This document shows positions 48,767 through 58,242 of a DNA stretch of 64,000 nt, piece after piece; the first letter of the stretch is position 1; each line of letters starts with the position of its first letter. The stretch is from Blastococcus colisei (GTDB taxonomy: Bacteria; Actinomycetota; Actinomycetes; Mycobacteriales; Geodermatophilaceae): positions 3,162,001 to 3,226,000 of the forward strand of contig NZ_VFQE01000001.1 of NCBI RefSeq assembly GCF_006717095.1, given 5' to 3'. The notes beneath the pieces were generated by a model. It did not search any database and was not told where the DNA came from. It worked only from the letters and a program-made list of their open reading frames with translations. Made by a program: the position numbers and the translations under genes.

Positions 48767-48786
48767 GCAGTTATGGCCATAACTGC
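48767..48786. promoter_or_regulatory. 20-bp perfect palindrome
   Basis: GCAGTTATGGCCATAACTGC lies between the zinc-ribbon gene stop (48798) and the RNase H start (48757). A+T-richer than its surroundings. Candidate operator or a short hairpin; the binding protein is not known. Confidence 0.45.
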
Positions 48787-48797
48787 CGGGACAGTGC

Positions 48798-49538
48798 TCA
48801 CAGCCCGGACTCGGCGGTGCGCACCAGGATGCGGCCGCAGTTCTCGCAGCGCACGACCTCGTGCGGGTCGGCCTTGCGGACGGCGGCCAGCTCGTTGCCG
48901 TAGAGCTCGAGCCGGCAGCCCTGGCACGCCCGGGCCCGGAGCATGGCCGCGCCGGTGCTGCCGGTCTGCACGCGGATGCGGTCGTAGAACGAGAGCAGCG
49001 GCGCGGAGATGACCCCGGCGACCTCCGCCCGTGCGGCCTCGTGGCGCGCCGTGCCGTCGGCGATGTCGGCGAGCGCGCCGTCGCGCAGCTGCTCGGCCCG
49101 CTCCCGGTCCGCGCGCGCCTGCTCGAGGCCCTGCTGTGCGGCGCGGAGGGTGGCCTCGGCGTCCTCGAGGCGCTGCATGAGCTCGAGCTCCTGGTCCTCC
49201 AGATCGGACTGGCGACGCTTCAGCGACTCCAGCTCGTGCTGGAGGTTGGTCATCTCCTTGGGCGAGACGCTGCCGGAGTCCAGCAGCCGCTGGTCCTTGG
49301 TCTCCCGCGCCCGCACCGTCTCGACGTCGGACTCCAGGCGCTTCACCTCGCGGCCCAGGTCGCGCACCTCGGTCTCGGACCGGACGACGTCGGCGGACAG
49401 CGCCCGCTCGGCCTCCTCGGCCGCTGCCACGGCGGCGACCTCCGGCAGGTTCCGCTGCCGGTGCGCCAGCTGGGTCAGCGCAATGTCTTCAGCGGCAAGG
49501 TCCAGCAGCTTCTGCTGCTCGAAGTGGTCGGCCTTCAC
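48798..49538 (-). CDS. C4 zinc-ribbon coiled-coil protein (CdsZ / DUF164 family)
   Basis: 246 residues. Residues ~30-180 are a long coiled coil (ADVVRSETEVRDLGREVKRL ..., rich in Glu/Arg/Leu); the C-terminus has CQGCRLELYGNEL and CENCGRILV, a four-Cys zinc ribbon. Family members are conserved in bacteria and are thought to bind nucleic acid; in actinobacteria they stand before RNase H fusion genes, as here. Confidence 0.88.
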   Translation of the reverse strand: MKADHFEQQKLLDLAAEDIALTQLAHRQRNLPEVAAVAAAEEAERALSADVVRSETEVRDLGREVKRLESDVETVRARETKDQRLLDSGSVSPKEMTNLQHELESLKRRQSDLEDQELELMQRLEDAEATLRAAQQGLEQARADRERAEQLRDGALADIADGTARHEAARAEVAGVISAPLLSFYDRIRVQTGSTGAAMLRARACQGCRLELYGNELAAVRKADPHEVVRCENCGRILVRTAESGL

Positions 49539-49598
49539 CCGGTCAACCTACCTGCGCCGGGTTCCCGCTCCGCCGGCCGCGACGGCCGACCGGGGCGG

Positions 49599-50003
49599 TC
49601 ACCGGAGAGCGAGGTCCGCCTCCACCGCGGCCACCGCTTCCGCGGGCGCGGGCAGGCCCCCCGACGCCAGCACCGCGCCGTCGACGATCAGCGAGGACAC
49701 CGCGAGCCCGGCCCGGACCGAGCGTCCCAGCGCCGCCCCCCGGAGGCCGCGCCGGCGGCCACCCCTGACCAGCTCCGGCACGAGCCACAGCCAGTTGGAC
49801 GGCGAGACGATCTCGACGGCGACGTCGGCCGGCAGTGCCGCGCGGAGTTCGCGGTACACCGGACCGACGTCGTCGTCGGGGTCGTCGAGCCGCTCGTGGC
49901 AGTGCGAGCCGCCCTCGTCGAACGGCCGCACGTCGCCGCTGCAGCACCCACCGGACGCTGCGACGGCGCGCGGACCGCGGACGAGGACGACCCGCGAGCT
50001 CAC
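49599..50003 (-). CDS. small Cys-containing protein coupled to cstA
   Basis: 134 residues. GTG 50003 overlaps the cstA stop (GTGA). AASGGCCSGDVRPFDEGGSH holds a Cys pair and then a Cys/His segment HCHERLDDPDD; the rest, VSSLIVDGAVLASGGLPAPA, hints at a thioredoxin-like or redox fold, like some (seleno)protein-like families, but I do not recognise one. In other bacteria CstA is followed by the short YbdD/YjiX protein; this sequence is longer and different. Confidence 0.65.
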   Translation of the reverse strand: MSSRVVLVRGPRAVAASGGCCSGDVRPFDEGGSHCHERLDDPDDDVGPVYRELRAALPADVAVEIVSPSNWLWLVPELVRGGRRRGLRGAALGRSVRAGLAVSSLIVDGAVLASGGLPAPAEAVAAVEADLALR

Positions 50004-51820
50004 TGCCGATCGCTCCCGGACGGTCCGCCCAGCGGACGGTCCGACGTGGCCACGTCCGGATTGGCCTTGGCCACCGCGTCGGGTTCCCCGCCGTCCGTCG
50101 TCACCCCGGCGGCCCGGTCGCGGAACGCCGAGCGCAGCGCGAGGGCGGCCTCCGCGATCAGCCAGACGGCCAGGACGAAGATGAGCGCGTCCAGCGGAGC
50201 GAGCACCCACTGGTCGGCCTCGATGAAGTTCCGCAGGTTCAGCACCAGCGCCCACGTCGTGACGATCATCAGGAACACCAGCGGGATGATCACCGCGACC
50301 GGGTTGCGGCCGCGTCGGGTCACCCACACCGCGATGACGGCCAGCGCGAGCCCGGCCGTGAGCTGGTTGGTGGTCCCGAACAGCTGCCACAGGACGCCGA
50401 ACGTGTACCCGGCCTCACCGCCGCCCGGCAGCAGTGCCATGGCCAGCGGGATCACGACCGCGACGGTGGTGGCGACCGTGAGGTTGCGGGCCAGCACGCG
50501 CACCCTGATGAGTTCGCCGATCTCCTGGACGACGTAGCGCTGCAGGCGCACGCCGGTGTCCATGGTGGTCGCGGCGAAGCTGATCACGACGACGGCCGCG
50601 AAGATGGTGGCGAGGTCCAGCGGGATGCCGATGTTGTTGGCGAAGACGGCGACCCCGTTCACGAAGTTGCCCACCGCGCCCCCGGACGCGGTGGCGAAGT
50701 CGGGGTACAGCGCCTCCCAGTCCGCCTGCGAGGCGGCGACGCCGGCCGTCGCGGCCAGGACGGCGCCGGTGGCCAGCGAGCCCTCGCCGACCGCCCCCAT
50801 GTAGCCGACGTAGCGCCCGTCGGTTTCCTTGTCCAGCTGCTTGGACGTCGTCCCCGACGAGACCAGCGAGTGGAAACCGGAGACCGCGCCGCAGGCCACG
50901 GTGATGAAGAGGAACGGGAAGAAGCTCGGGGAGCCCTCGGGCACGTCGTTGAGCACCGGCGCCTGGATCGTGTTCATGCCGACGATCAGGCCGAGGCCGA
51001 TGATGCCGAGCGCGATGAACAGCTGGTGGCTGTTGATGTAGTCACGCGGCTGCAGCAGCATCCAGACCGGGATGCGCGAGGCGACCCAGGTGTAGACGAA
51101 GAGCAGGACGACCCAGACGTTGCGGGTCTGCTCGACGCCGAGCGCCTCGGCCAGCCCGTCGAGCGAGATCGGGAACGCGTTGCCGACGAGGATCAGCGCG
51201 TACAGCAGGATCACGCCGACGATCGACGGGATCAGCGCCGACGAGCGCGTCTTGTAGATGTACTGCCCGATCGCCATGGCCAACGGGATCTCCACGACGA
51301 TCGGGATGACCGCGCCCGGGTTGGCCACGAACAGGTTGCCGATGACGACGGCGAACACCGCGTTCACCAGGGTCAGCAGGAAGAAGATGATCGCGAGGAA
51401 CAGCATCCGCGCCCGGCCGTTGATGACCTCGCCGGCCAGGGTGCCGATGCTCTTGGCCTTGTGCCGCACCGAGACGGCGAGGGCGCCGAAGTCGTGGACG
51501 CCGGCGGCGAAGATGGTGCCGAGGACGATCCAGGTCAGCGCCGGGCCCCAGCCCCAGAAGACCGCGATGGCCGGGCCCACGATCGGGGCCGCACCGGCGA
51601 CCGAGGTGAAGTGGTGGCCGAAGACCACGTGCTTGTTGGTCGGCACGAAGTCGATGCCGTCGTTGAACTGGTGCGCCGGCGTGACGTACGCCGGGTCGAG
51701 CGCGTACACCTTCTTGGCCAGGTAACTGGAGTAGTAGCGGTAGCCGAGGAAGAACAACACCCCGACCACGGCGGCCACGACGAACGCGGGCAAGGCAACT
51801 CCCAGATCCAGGGGCGGCAC
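50000..51820 (-). CDS. cstA: CstA-family pyruvate/peptide transporter
   Basis: 606 residues, about 16 helices. NDGIDFVPTNKHVVFGHHFT and SVAGAAPIVGPAIAVFWGWG are the CstA N-terminal signature; SGFHSLVSSGTTSKQL and the second half FAATTMDTGVRLQRYVVQE complete the family. CstA and BtsT carry pyruvate (CstA also small peptides) during carbon starvation. C-terminal tail is hydrophilic. Regulation cannot be read. Confidence 0.95.
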   Translation of the reverse strand: MPPLDLGVALPAFVVAAVVGVLFFLGYRYYSSYLAKKVYALDPAYVTPAHQFNDGIDFVPTNKHVVFGHHFTSVAGAAPIVGPAIAVFWGWGPALTWIVLGTIFAAGVHDFGALAVSVRHKAKSIGTLAGEVINGRARMLFLAIIFFLLTLVNAVFAVVIGNLFVANPGAVIPIVVEIPLAMAIGQYIYKTRSSALIPSIVGVILLYALILVGNAFPISLDGLAEALGVEQTRNVWVVLLFVYTWVASRIPVWMLLQPRDYINSHQLFIALGIIGLGLIVGMNTIQAPVLNDVPEGSPSFFPFLFITVACGAVSGFHSLVSSGTTSKQLDKETDGRYVGYMGAVGEGSLATGAVLAATAGVAASQADWEALYPDFATASGGAVGNFVNGVAVFANNIGIPLDLATIFAAVVVISFAATTMDTGVRLQRYVVQEIGELIRVRVLARNLTVATTVAVVIPLAMALLPGGGEAGYTFGVLWQLFGTTNQLTAGLALAVIAVWVTRRGRNPVAVIIPLVFLMIVTTWALVLNLRNFIEADQWVLAPLDALIFVLAVWLIAEAALALRSAFRDRAAGVTTDGGEPDAVAKANPDVATSDRPLGGPSGSDRQ

Positions 51821-51870
51821 GATTGCCGCCGTCAGAGGCAGTAGACAACCAGGTAAGCGAGGTCACAAGG

Positions 51871-52635
51871 GTGCGGGAGTCGCTTCACTCAGCCGGTGTA
51901 GCCGAACTGTTATGGCGCACCGAGGACGGCCCTCCGGGCGCGACCGGCGTCGTCCCGCTGATGCTGGGTGGCCGGCCGGCCGTGGCGCTGCCCTGGGTGC
52001 ACGCCGAGACGGCGCGTGCAGCGGCCGGCGCCGACACCGCCGCCCTGGTCCTCTCCGACCCGCGGCTGACCGGTTCGAACTGGGAGCCCCTCGCCGCCGT
52101 CGGTCGGCTCACGCTGCTCGAGGACGGCGACGGCAGCGTCTTCACCGAGTCCCTGCTCGACCAGGAACTGCGCAAGCACCCGCCGTCCCGGGTTCTCGCC
52201 GATTCGCACATGCTCCGCCGGGAGCACTGGTGGTACCTGCCGCGCCTGATCCTGGTGCTCGACGTCGACCGGGTCGCGCCGGTCGCCCGGCGTGAGGGGC
52301 CGGCCGACGCCGTCCTCGCGGTCGACGACGGCGGCCTGCAGATCGCGACGGTCCGGGTCGCCGACTGGTCGGCGTCACCGCTGGAGCTCCGCGGACCCGT
52401 GCCGGACGCCGAGGGACCGGCCGTGCTCATCGGCCAGGAGCTGTCGGTGCCCGACGTCGAGCGCTGGACGGTGCACACCACGACGGGGCGGTACGCCGGC
52501 GATCGGCTCTCCGACGTGCGGCCGGCCGGGAACCGCGACCTGGAACCGGTGCCGGGCCTCTTCGCCCGGGTGCGCCGCCAGCGTGCGCTGGAGCGGGGCT
52601 GCATCTCGGCGCTCCGGGCCGCCGGCCACGCGTGA
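51871..52635 (+). CDS. hypothetical protein, possibly FMN-binding split barrel
   Basis: 254 residues. GTG 51871 selected over 51823 because RESLHSAGVAELLWRTEDGP begins ordered sequence. GVVPLMLGGRPAVALPWVHA, LVLSDPRLTGSNWEPLAAVG and VLEDG-type strands resemble pyridoxamine-phosphate-oxidase-like proteins, yet no cofactor residue is sure. Divergent from cstA (50 bp apart). Confidence 0.7.
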   Translation: MRESLHSAGVAELLWRTEDGPPGATGVVPLMLGGRPAVALPWVHAETARAAAGADTAALVLSDPRLTGSNWEPLAAVGRLTLLEDGDGSVFTESLLDQELRKHPPSRVLADSHMLRREHWWYLPRLILVLDVDRVAPVARREGPADAVLAVDDGGLQIATVRVADWSASPLELRGPVPDAEGPAVLIGQELSVPDVERWTVHTTTGRYAGDRLSDVRPAGNRDLEPVPGLFARVRRQRALERGCISALRAAGHA

Positions 52636-52642
52636 GGGCGGA

Positions 52643-53458
52643 TCAGGCTCCCGCGCGCCAGGTCCAGGGGTCAGTGCGCAGCTGCGACACGGCCACCTCC
52701 ACCTGCCCCGCCAGGTCGCGGGAGAGCCGGTCGGCGGCCACCGGCAGCCAGGGCCACTCGGACGCGTAGTGCGCCACGTCGCAGAGGGCGGGGCCGTCGA
52801 CCTCGCCGGCGTCCGACACGGGGTGGTGCTTGAGATCGCTGGTCAGCAGCACGTCGGCGCCGGCGGCTGCCGCCGCGGCGAGCAAGGATCCCCCGCTGCC
52901 GCCGCAGACCGCGACCCGGCGGATCACCCGGTCGGGATCGCCGGCCGCTCGCACGCCGCCGACCGTCGTCGGCAGGGCGGCGGCCACGTGCCCGGCGAAG
53001 GCACTCAGCGTCATCGGTTCCGGGAGCTCCCCCACCCGGCCCAGGCCGGCCCGCGGATCGGCCGTCGTGGGCTCCAGCGGCCGGGCGTCGAGCAGGCCCA
53101 GCACGTCGGCGAGCGCCGCGTTCACCCCCGACCCGGGAGCCCGGTCGGCGTTCGTGTGCGCGACGAACAGCCCGGCGCCGGCCCTGATCAGCCGGTGCAC
53201 CAGCCGGCCCTTGAGGTCGTCGGCGGGCACGCCGTGCACGGGCGTGAGCAGCAGCGGATGGTGCGTGACCAGTAGATCGGCCCCGGTCCCGATCACCTCG
53301 TCGACCACGGCGGTGGTCGGGTCGACGGCGAACAGCACGCGGCCCACCGGCTCGTCCGGATCCCCGCAGACCAGGCCGACGGCGTCCCAGCTCTCGGCCA
53401 GCGCGGGGTCGTAGCGGGCGTCGAGCGCGGCGATCACCTCGCGCAGGGGCACTGGCAC
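52643..53458 (-). CDS. Nif3-like dinuclear metal centre protein (DUF34)
   Basis: 271 residues. DLLVTHHPLLLTPVHG (two metal His), LFVAHTNADRAPGSGVN (His and Asp), and near the C-terminus DVAHYASEWPWLPVAA with the His/Glu pair are all present. Conserved in all domains as a hexamer with two metals; possible GTP cyclohydrolase-like or repair role, unproven. GTG 53458; the gene ends 7 bp from the convergent neighbour. Confidence 0.88.
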   Translation of the reverse strand: MPVPLREVIAALDARYDPALAESWDAVGLVCGDPDEPVGRVLFAVDPTTAVVDEVIGTGADLLVTHHPLLLTPVHGVPADDLKGRLVHRLIRAGAGLFVAHTNADRAPGSGVNAALADVLGLLDARPLEPTTADPRAGLGRVGELPEPMTLSAFAGHVAAALPTTVGGVRAAGDPDRVIRRVAVCGGSGGSLLAAAAAAGADVLLTSDLKHHPVSDAGEVDGPALCDVAHYASEWPWLPVAADRLSRDLAGQVEVAVSQLRTDPWTWRAGA

Positions 53459-53505
53459 GGCTCCGGACTGTAGGTGCCCGCCGGTCCGGCGCCGGGAGGG
53501 GCGTC

Positions 53506-53545
53506 GGTGACAAGCTCTGGTCGTGACCGAGCTTGCGAGGTCACC
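53506..53545. promoter_or_regulatory. two-part inverted repeat in a divergent gap
   Basis: GGTGACAAGCTC (53506-53517) mirrors GAGCTT (53529-53534) and GTCACC (53540-53545), in the spacer between the Nif3-like and FUSC genes. Candidate operator for the transporter; weak evidence. Confidence 0.3.
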
Positions 53546-53599
53546 GAGAAGCAGAGCAACCCCGGGCACGTGGCCGACGAGCGCCAGCGAGGAGGACAC

Positions 53600-55564
53600 G
53601 TGAACGACCGCGGGCCCCGGCAGCGCGGCCTCCGGGCGCCCGCCTGGCTCGAGGAACTGGTCCGCACGACGCCTCCGCCGGTGCCCTGGCGCGACGTCGT
53701 CCGCTTCGCCGTCAGCGTGCCGGCGCCGCTGGCCGTCGCCGTGGCGGTCGAGGGCGGCGTCGCAGCCGGACCGACCCTCGCCGCCGGCGTCTTCGCGACC
53801 ATGGGCTCGCTCGCCGGAAGCCTGGCCCCTCAGTCGGGCCCGCTGCGCGACCGCCTGCGGCGCACCGCCGCCGCCATCGGTTTCGGCGCCGTCGGCCTGC
53901 TCGTCGGCCAGTACGCCATCGGCGGCGGCTGGGAGCCGGTGGTCGTCATCGCCGCGATCTCCGCGGTGGCGGCGCTGATCAGCTCGGTGAACGCCGCGCT
54001 GTCCCTGGGCTCTCTGCAGCTCCTCGTCTACACCGCCCTCTCCTCCGGCCTGATCACGCAGCTGTCCCTGCCGGCGGAGGTCGGCTTCTTCTTCTGCGGA
54101 GCGGCCTGGGCCACGTCCACGACGCTCGTGCAGGCCCGCACCGAGGCCCTCGATCCCGACCGCGAGTCCGTGGCCGCCGTCTTCCGCAGCATCGCCGACC
54201 TGCTCGACGCCAGCGGCACCGAGCGGTCGGACGAGATCCGGCGGGGGCTCACCGCCTCGCTGAACGCCGCCTACGACCGCGTCATCCGCAGCCGCAGCCA
54301 CTCCGCCGGGCGGATCAGGGAACTCTCCGAGCTCGCCGGCGTGCTCAACGCGGCCGCTCCCCTCGTCGAGGGTGCGGTCGCCGCTGCGCGGACCGGCGTC
54401 CCGGCCGATCCGCAGGACGTCACGGCCGTCCGCGCGCTGGCTGCGGCGCTCGAGGGGAACGCCGAGCTGACCGTGGAGCGGCCCCCGCCGCTCGAGGACG
54501 CACCGCCGGGCCGGCGCGCGGTGCGCCACGGGATCCGGCTGGTCTGGAACGTCGTCGGCGACCCCGAGGAGCGGGCCGGCGCCGCCGCCGAGCGCGCGGT
54601 GGTGCCCCTGCGGACCCGGCTGCGCGAGCTGTCCGACCGCACGCTCGCGAGCCCCGAGAGCCGCGGTTTCGCCGTCCGCCTGGCGCTGTGCATGACCGTC
54701 GCCGAGGTGGCCCGCCAGTACCTGCCGATCGAGCGCCCCTACTGGGTGCTGCTCACCGTGGCGATCGTCCTCAAGCCGGACTTCGGGTCGGTCTTCACCC
54801 GGGCGATCCAGCGCGGGGCGGGCACGCTGCTCGGCGTCCTCATCGGCTCGGCACTGCTGGCCGTCCTGCCGCGGAACGCCTGGGTGCTGGTCGCGATGGC
54901 CGGCTTCGCGGCGCTGCTTCCCTGGGCGCGGAACGCCAACTTCGGGCTCTTCAGCGTCTTCCAGACCCCGGTGATCATCCTGCTGCTGGAGCTCGCGCTG
55001 CCCGGTGGGCCCGGTCTGGTGGGTGCGCGGCTCACCGACACCCTCATCGGCTGCGCGATCGTGCTGGTCTTCGGCTACCTGCTCTGGCCGCAGACCTGGC
55101 GGGCACCGCTCGACGAGGCACTCCGCGCCGCCGCGCTCGCCCTCGACGCCTTCGTCGAGGCGGCGTTCACGGGCAGTCCGGCCGACCGGCGCCGCGCCCG
55201 CCGGCGCAACTACCGCGCGCTCACCGAGCTGCAGACCCAGCTCCAGCGCCGGCTCGCCGAGCCGCCGCCGATCAGCAACCGGGCCGCGGCCTGGTGGCCG
55301 GTCATCGTGCAGCTGGAGCGCACGTCGGACGCCGTCACCGCGGCCGTCATCGCCCAGCGGGAGGGCGAGCCCGCGCCCGACCTCGCCCAGGTGGCGGTGC
55401 TGCGCAAGGCGATCCGTCAGCTCGAGGAGGACGTGCGGGTCCACCGCGTCCCCGACGACGCCGAGATCCACGCCGACGGCGTGCTGGGCCCGGTGGCCCG
55501 CGAGGTGGACACCGCCCGGCGGCTGGTGCGCGAGAACGCCCCCGGACGGCGCGGCGGCGTCTGA
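53600..55564 (+). CDS. FUSC-family membrane transporter (aromatic acid exporter-like)
   Basis: 654 residues with two sets of about six helices (residues ~35-170 and ~365-500) separated by helical cytosolic domain; the second set has PYWVLLTVAIVLKPDFGSVF and a QRGAGTLLGVLIGSALLAVL pattern typical of FUSC/AaeB/YccS proteins. Likely exports small aromatic compounds or drugs. Final ~130 residues form a helical tail. GTG 53600 follows GGAGG at 53591. Confidence 0.88.
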   Translation: MNDRGPRQRGLRAPAWLEELVRTTPPPVPWRDVVRFAVSVPAPLAVAVAVEGGVAAGPTLAAGVFATMGSLAGSLAPQSGPLRDRLRRTAAAIGFGAVGLLVGQYAIGGGWEPVVVIAAISAVAALISSVNAALSLGSLQLLVYTALSSGLITQLSLPAEVGFFFCGAAWATSTTLVQARTEALDPDRESVAAVFRSIADLLDASGTERSDEIRRGLTASLNAAYDRVIRSRSHSAGRIRELSELAGVLNAAAPLVEGAVAAARTGVPADPQDVTAVRALAAALEGNAELTVERPPPLEDAPPGRRAVRHGIRLVWNVVGDPEERAGAAAERAVVPLRTRLRELSDRTLASPESRGFAVRLALCMTVAEVARQYLPIERPYWVLLTVAIVLKPDFGSVFTRAIQRGAGTLLGVLIGSALLAVLPRNAWVLVAMAGFAALLPWARNANFGLFSVFQTPVIILLLELALPGGPGLVGARLTDTLIGCAIVLVFGYLLWPQTWRAPLDEALRAAALALDAFVEAAFTGSPADRRRARRRNYRALTELQTQLQRRLAEPPPISNRAAAWWPVIVQLERTSDAVTAAVIAQREGEPAPDLAQVAVLRKAIRQLEEDVRVHRVPDDAEIHADGVLGPVAREVDTARRLVRENAPGRRGGV

Positions 55565-55599
55565 GCCCCCGGTTGCGGCCCGCTGGATGCGGCCCTGGG

Positions 55600-56574
55600 A
55601 TGAGCGGCGTGCCGTCCGACGTCCCGCCCCTGTCCCTGCCGAAGCCGACCGCTCCCCCGCCGCCGGGGTCCCGGACGGTGACCACCGACGACGGCGTCCC
55701 CCTGCACGTGGAGTTCGACGGCGCCGAGCGCGCGCCGGTCAGCGTCGTCTTCTCCCACGGGTTCACCGCGCGGCTGGCCGAGTGGCAGTTGCAGCGTGCC
55801 GCCCTCCGCGACCGGGCACGGTTGGTGCTCTGGGACCAGCGGGGGCACGGGCGCTCCGGGTGGACGCCGCTCACGAAGGCGACCATCGACCGCACCGGCC
55901 GGGATCTCGGGCAGGTGCTCGACGCCGCCGTGCCGGACGGCCCCGTCGTCCTGGCCGGGCACTCCATGGGCGGCATGAGCATCATGGCGCTGGCCCGGCA
56001 GCGACCCGAGCTGTTCGGCGACCGCGTCGTCGGGGTCTTCCTCCTCGCGACGTCGGCCGGCGGGCTGGTCGAGACCGGCCCGCTCGGGTTCGCGGTGAAG
56101 GGAATCCGCCGCCTCGGGTTGCTGCCGCTGTACCTGCGCCTCCTGCAACTCCTCGCGCCGCTGCTGGAGCGCTTCCGCCGACGCGGGACGGCAGTGGGCC
56201 GGCGGGCCATCCGCCGGCTCCTCTTCGGGCGGGACGACGCCGACCCGGCCAGCGTGCGACTGGTGCAGGAGATGCTCGAGGAGACACCCCTCCCCGTCAC
56301 GATGGCCTTCTACGCGACCTTCCTCGACCACGACGAGACGGCGGCCCTCGAGGTCCTGCGCCGCGTGCCGGTGACCGTCGTCGCGGCCACCCACGACCGG
56401 CTCACCCCGGCACCGCACGGCCGCCGGATCGCGGAGACGATCGGCGGGAGCGCGGAGCTCGTCGTCGTCCCGGGCGCCGGACACAGCGTCAACCTCACCC
56501 GTACCCAGATCGTCGACGACGCGTTGAACGCCCTGATGGACCGCGTGGAGACCCGGCTGCGAAAGGCCGGTTGA
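55600..56574 (+). CDS. alpha/beta hydrolase
   Basis: 324 residues. VVFSHGFTARLAEW (oxyanion), LWDQRGHGRSGW, nucleophile elbow VVLAGHSMGGMSIMAL (Ser), AATHDRLTP (Asp), PGAGHSVNLTRT (His). Catalytic triad complete. With the acyltransferase immediately downstream, a lipase/esterase role in neutral lipid turnover is plausible. 35 bp after the FUSC stop. Confidence 0.88.
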   Translation: MSGVPSDVPPLSLPKPTAPPPPGSRTVTTDDGVPLHVEFDGAERAPVSVVFSHGFTARLAEWQLQRAALRDRARLVLWDQRGHGRSGWTPLTKATIDRTGRDLGQVLDAAVPDGPVVLAGHSMGGMSIMALARQRPELFGDRVVGVFLLATSAGGLVETGPLGFAVKGIRRLGLLPLYLRLLQLLAPLLERFRRRGTAVGRRAIRRLLFGRDDADPASVRLVQEMLEETPLPVTMAFYATFLDHDETAALEVLRRVPVTVVAATHDRLTPAPHGRRIAETIGGSAELVVVPGAGHSVNLTRTQIVDDALNALMDRVETRLRKAG

Positions 56575-56721
56575 CCGGGCCACGCGCGGGGCAGTGCACT
56601 GTGGCGACCGCCACAGATCAGTTGTGCAGCAACTCAGCGACACGCTTGACTTCAGCGGCCACCCGACGACGTGACGGCCCCGGTCCGAGCACCGCGACCA
56701 GGGCGGCGAGGAGCAGAAGAC

Positions 56722-58242
56722 GTGGACCGGATGAGCGCCCTCGATGCGAGCTTCTTCTACGCGGAGAGCGAGAACACCCCGATGCACGTGGGGTCGGTGG
56801 CCGTCTTCGACGGCCCCGCCCCCACCTACGGCGACGTCGTTCGGCTGATCCTGGGCAAGCTGCCGAAGGTGCCGAGGTACCGGCAGCGGGTGCGCCCGGT
56901 GCCCATGCAGCTCGGCCGGCCGCTGTGGGTGGACGACCCGCACTTCCAGATCCTGTACCACGTGCGGCACACCGCGGTGCCGAAGCCGGGCAGCGACGAG
57001 CAGCTGCGCAACCTGGCCGGACGCGTCCTGGGTCAGCGGCTGGACATGGCCAAGCCGCTCTGGGAGCTGTGGCTGGTCGAGGGCCTGGCCGACGACCGCT
57101 GGGCGCTGATCTCCAAGGTCCACCACTGCATGGTCGACGGCGTCGCCGGTACCGACCTGATGCAGCTGATGTTCGACCTGGACCCGGAGGCGACGCACGA
57201 GGCCGTCCAGGACTGGACGCCGCGGCGCAGCCCGTCCAGTCTCGAGATCATGGCCGGCTCGGTCACGGACAGCCTGACCAGCCCGATGCAGCAACTGGCC
57301 AACGCCCCGGCGATCGGCAGCCCGGTCCGGGCCGTCCAGGAGCTGGCCGCGTCCGGGAAGACGCTGGCCCGGACGGTGCCCTCCCTGGCGAAGCAGGCGA
57401 TCACCCCCACCGCGCGGTCGCTCAACGGCCCGATCGGCCCGCACCGGCGCTGGGCCTGGACCGAGGGCAGGTTCGAGGAGTTCAAGGCCGTCCGGACGGC
57501 GTTCGGCGGCACGGTCAACGACGTCGTCCTCACCGCGATCACCGGCGGGTTCCGCGACCTGCTCAAGGGCCGCGGCGAGCTGTCGTCGGAGAAGCTCGTC
57601 GTCCGGTCGATGGTGCCGGTCTCGGTACGCCGCGAGAACCAGAAGGGCAGCCTCAACAACCAGGTCTCGGCGGTGTTCGTGGACCTGCCGGTCGGGCTGT
57701 CCGACCCCATCGACCGGCTCAGGTCCATCCGCGGGCAGATGGACGAGTACAAGCGCGCCATGCAGGCGGTCGACGCCAACTCGATCATCTCGATGGGCAA
57801 CTTCGTGGCGCCGACGCTGCTGTCCATGGGCGTCCGGGCCGGACTCCAGGCCGGCCAGATGTGGTGCCAGGCGGTCACCACCAACGTGCCCGGTCCCCGG
57901 GTGCCCCTGTACGTCCTCGGCAAGCGCATGTGCAGCGCCACCGCGTACGTGCCGATCGCCGGCGGCACCCGCTGCTCGATCGGGATCTTCTCCTACCTGA
58001 ACACGATGACGTTCGGGATCAACGCCGACTTCGACGGCTACCCCGACGTCGACGTCCTCTCGGGCGGCATCCGCCGCGGCATCGAGCAGCTCCTGGCGCT
58101 GGCGAAGAAGCAGACCCAGCAGGAGGTCCGGGCGGAGGCCGACGCGGACGCGGCGACGGGGCGGGCGGCCGCGGCACCGAGGAAGGCGCCGGCGAAGACC
58201 ACCCGGCCGGCCAAGAAGACGACCACGGCAGCCGCTCGGTGA
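56722..58242 (+). CDS. wax ester synthase/diacylglycerol acyltransferase (WS/DGAT)
   Basis: 506 residues. MSALDASFFYAESENTPMHV is the standard N-terminus; ISKVHHCMVDGVAGTDL carries the catalytic HHxxxDG; NDVVLTAITGGFRDLL and SMVPVSVRRENQKGSLNNQV are the further family motifs. It makes triacylglycerol or wax esters from acyl-CoA. GTG 56722 is favoured by GAGGAG eight bases before; an ATG three codons later is possible. C-terminal Ala/Lys tail. Overlaps the epimerase start by GTGA. Confidence 0.93.
   Translation: MDRMSALDASFFYAESENTPMHVGSVAVFDGPAPTYGDVVRLILGKLPKVPRYRQRVRPVPMQLGRPLWVDDPHFQILYHVRHTAVPKPGSDEQLRNLAGRVLGQRLDMAKPLWELWLVEGLADDRWALISKVHHCMVDGVAGTDLMQLMFDLDPEATHEAVQDWTPRRSPSSLEIMAGSVTDSLTSPMQQLANAPAIGSPVRAVQELAASGKTLARTVPSLAKQAITPTARSLNGPIGPHRRWAWTEGRFEEFKAVRTAFGGTVNDVVLTAITGGFRDLLKGRGELSSEKLVVRSMVPVSVRRENQKGSLNNQVSAVFVDLPVGLSDPIDRLRSIRGQMDEYKRAMQAVDANSIISMGNFVAPTLLSMGVRAGLQAGQMWCQAVTTNVPGPRVPLYVLGKRMCSATAYVPIAGGTRCSIGIFSYLNTMTFGINADFDGYPDVDVLSGGIRRGIEQLLALAKKQTQQEVRAEADADAATGRAAAAPRKAPAKTTRPAKKTTTAAAR

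Noticed and set aside
55005-58238. Long upstream extension of the epimerase frame
   Set aside because: Overlaps three well-supported genes in other frames, with Arg/Pro-rich composition.
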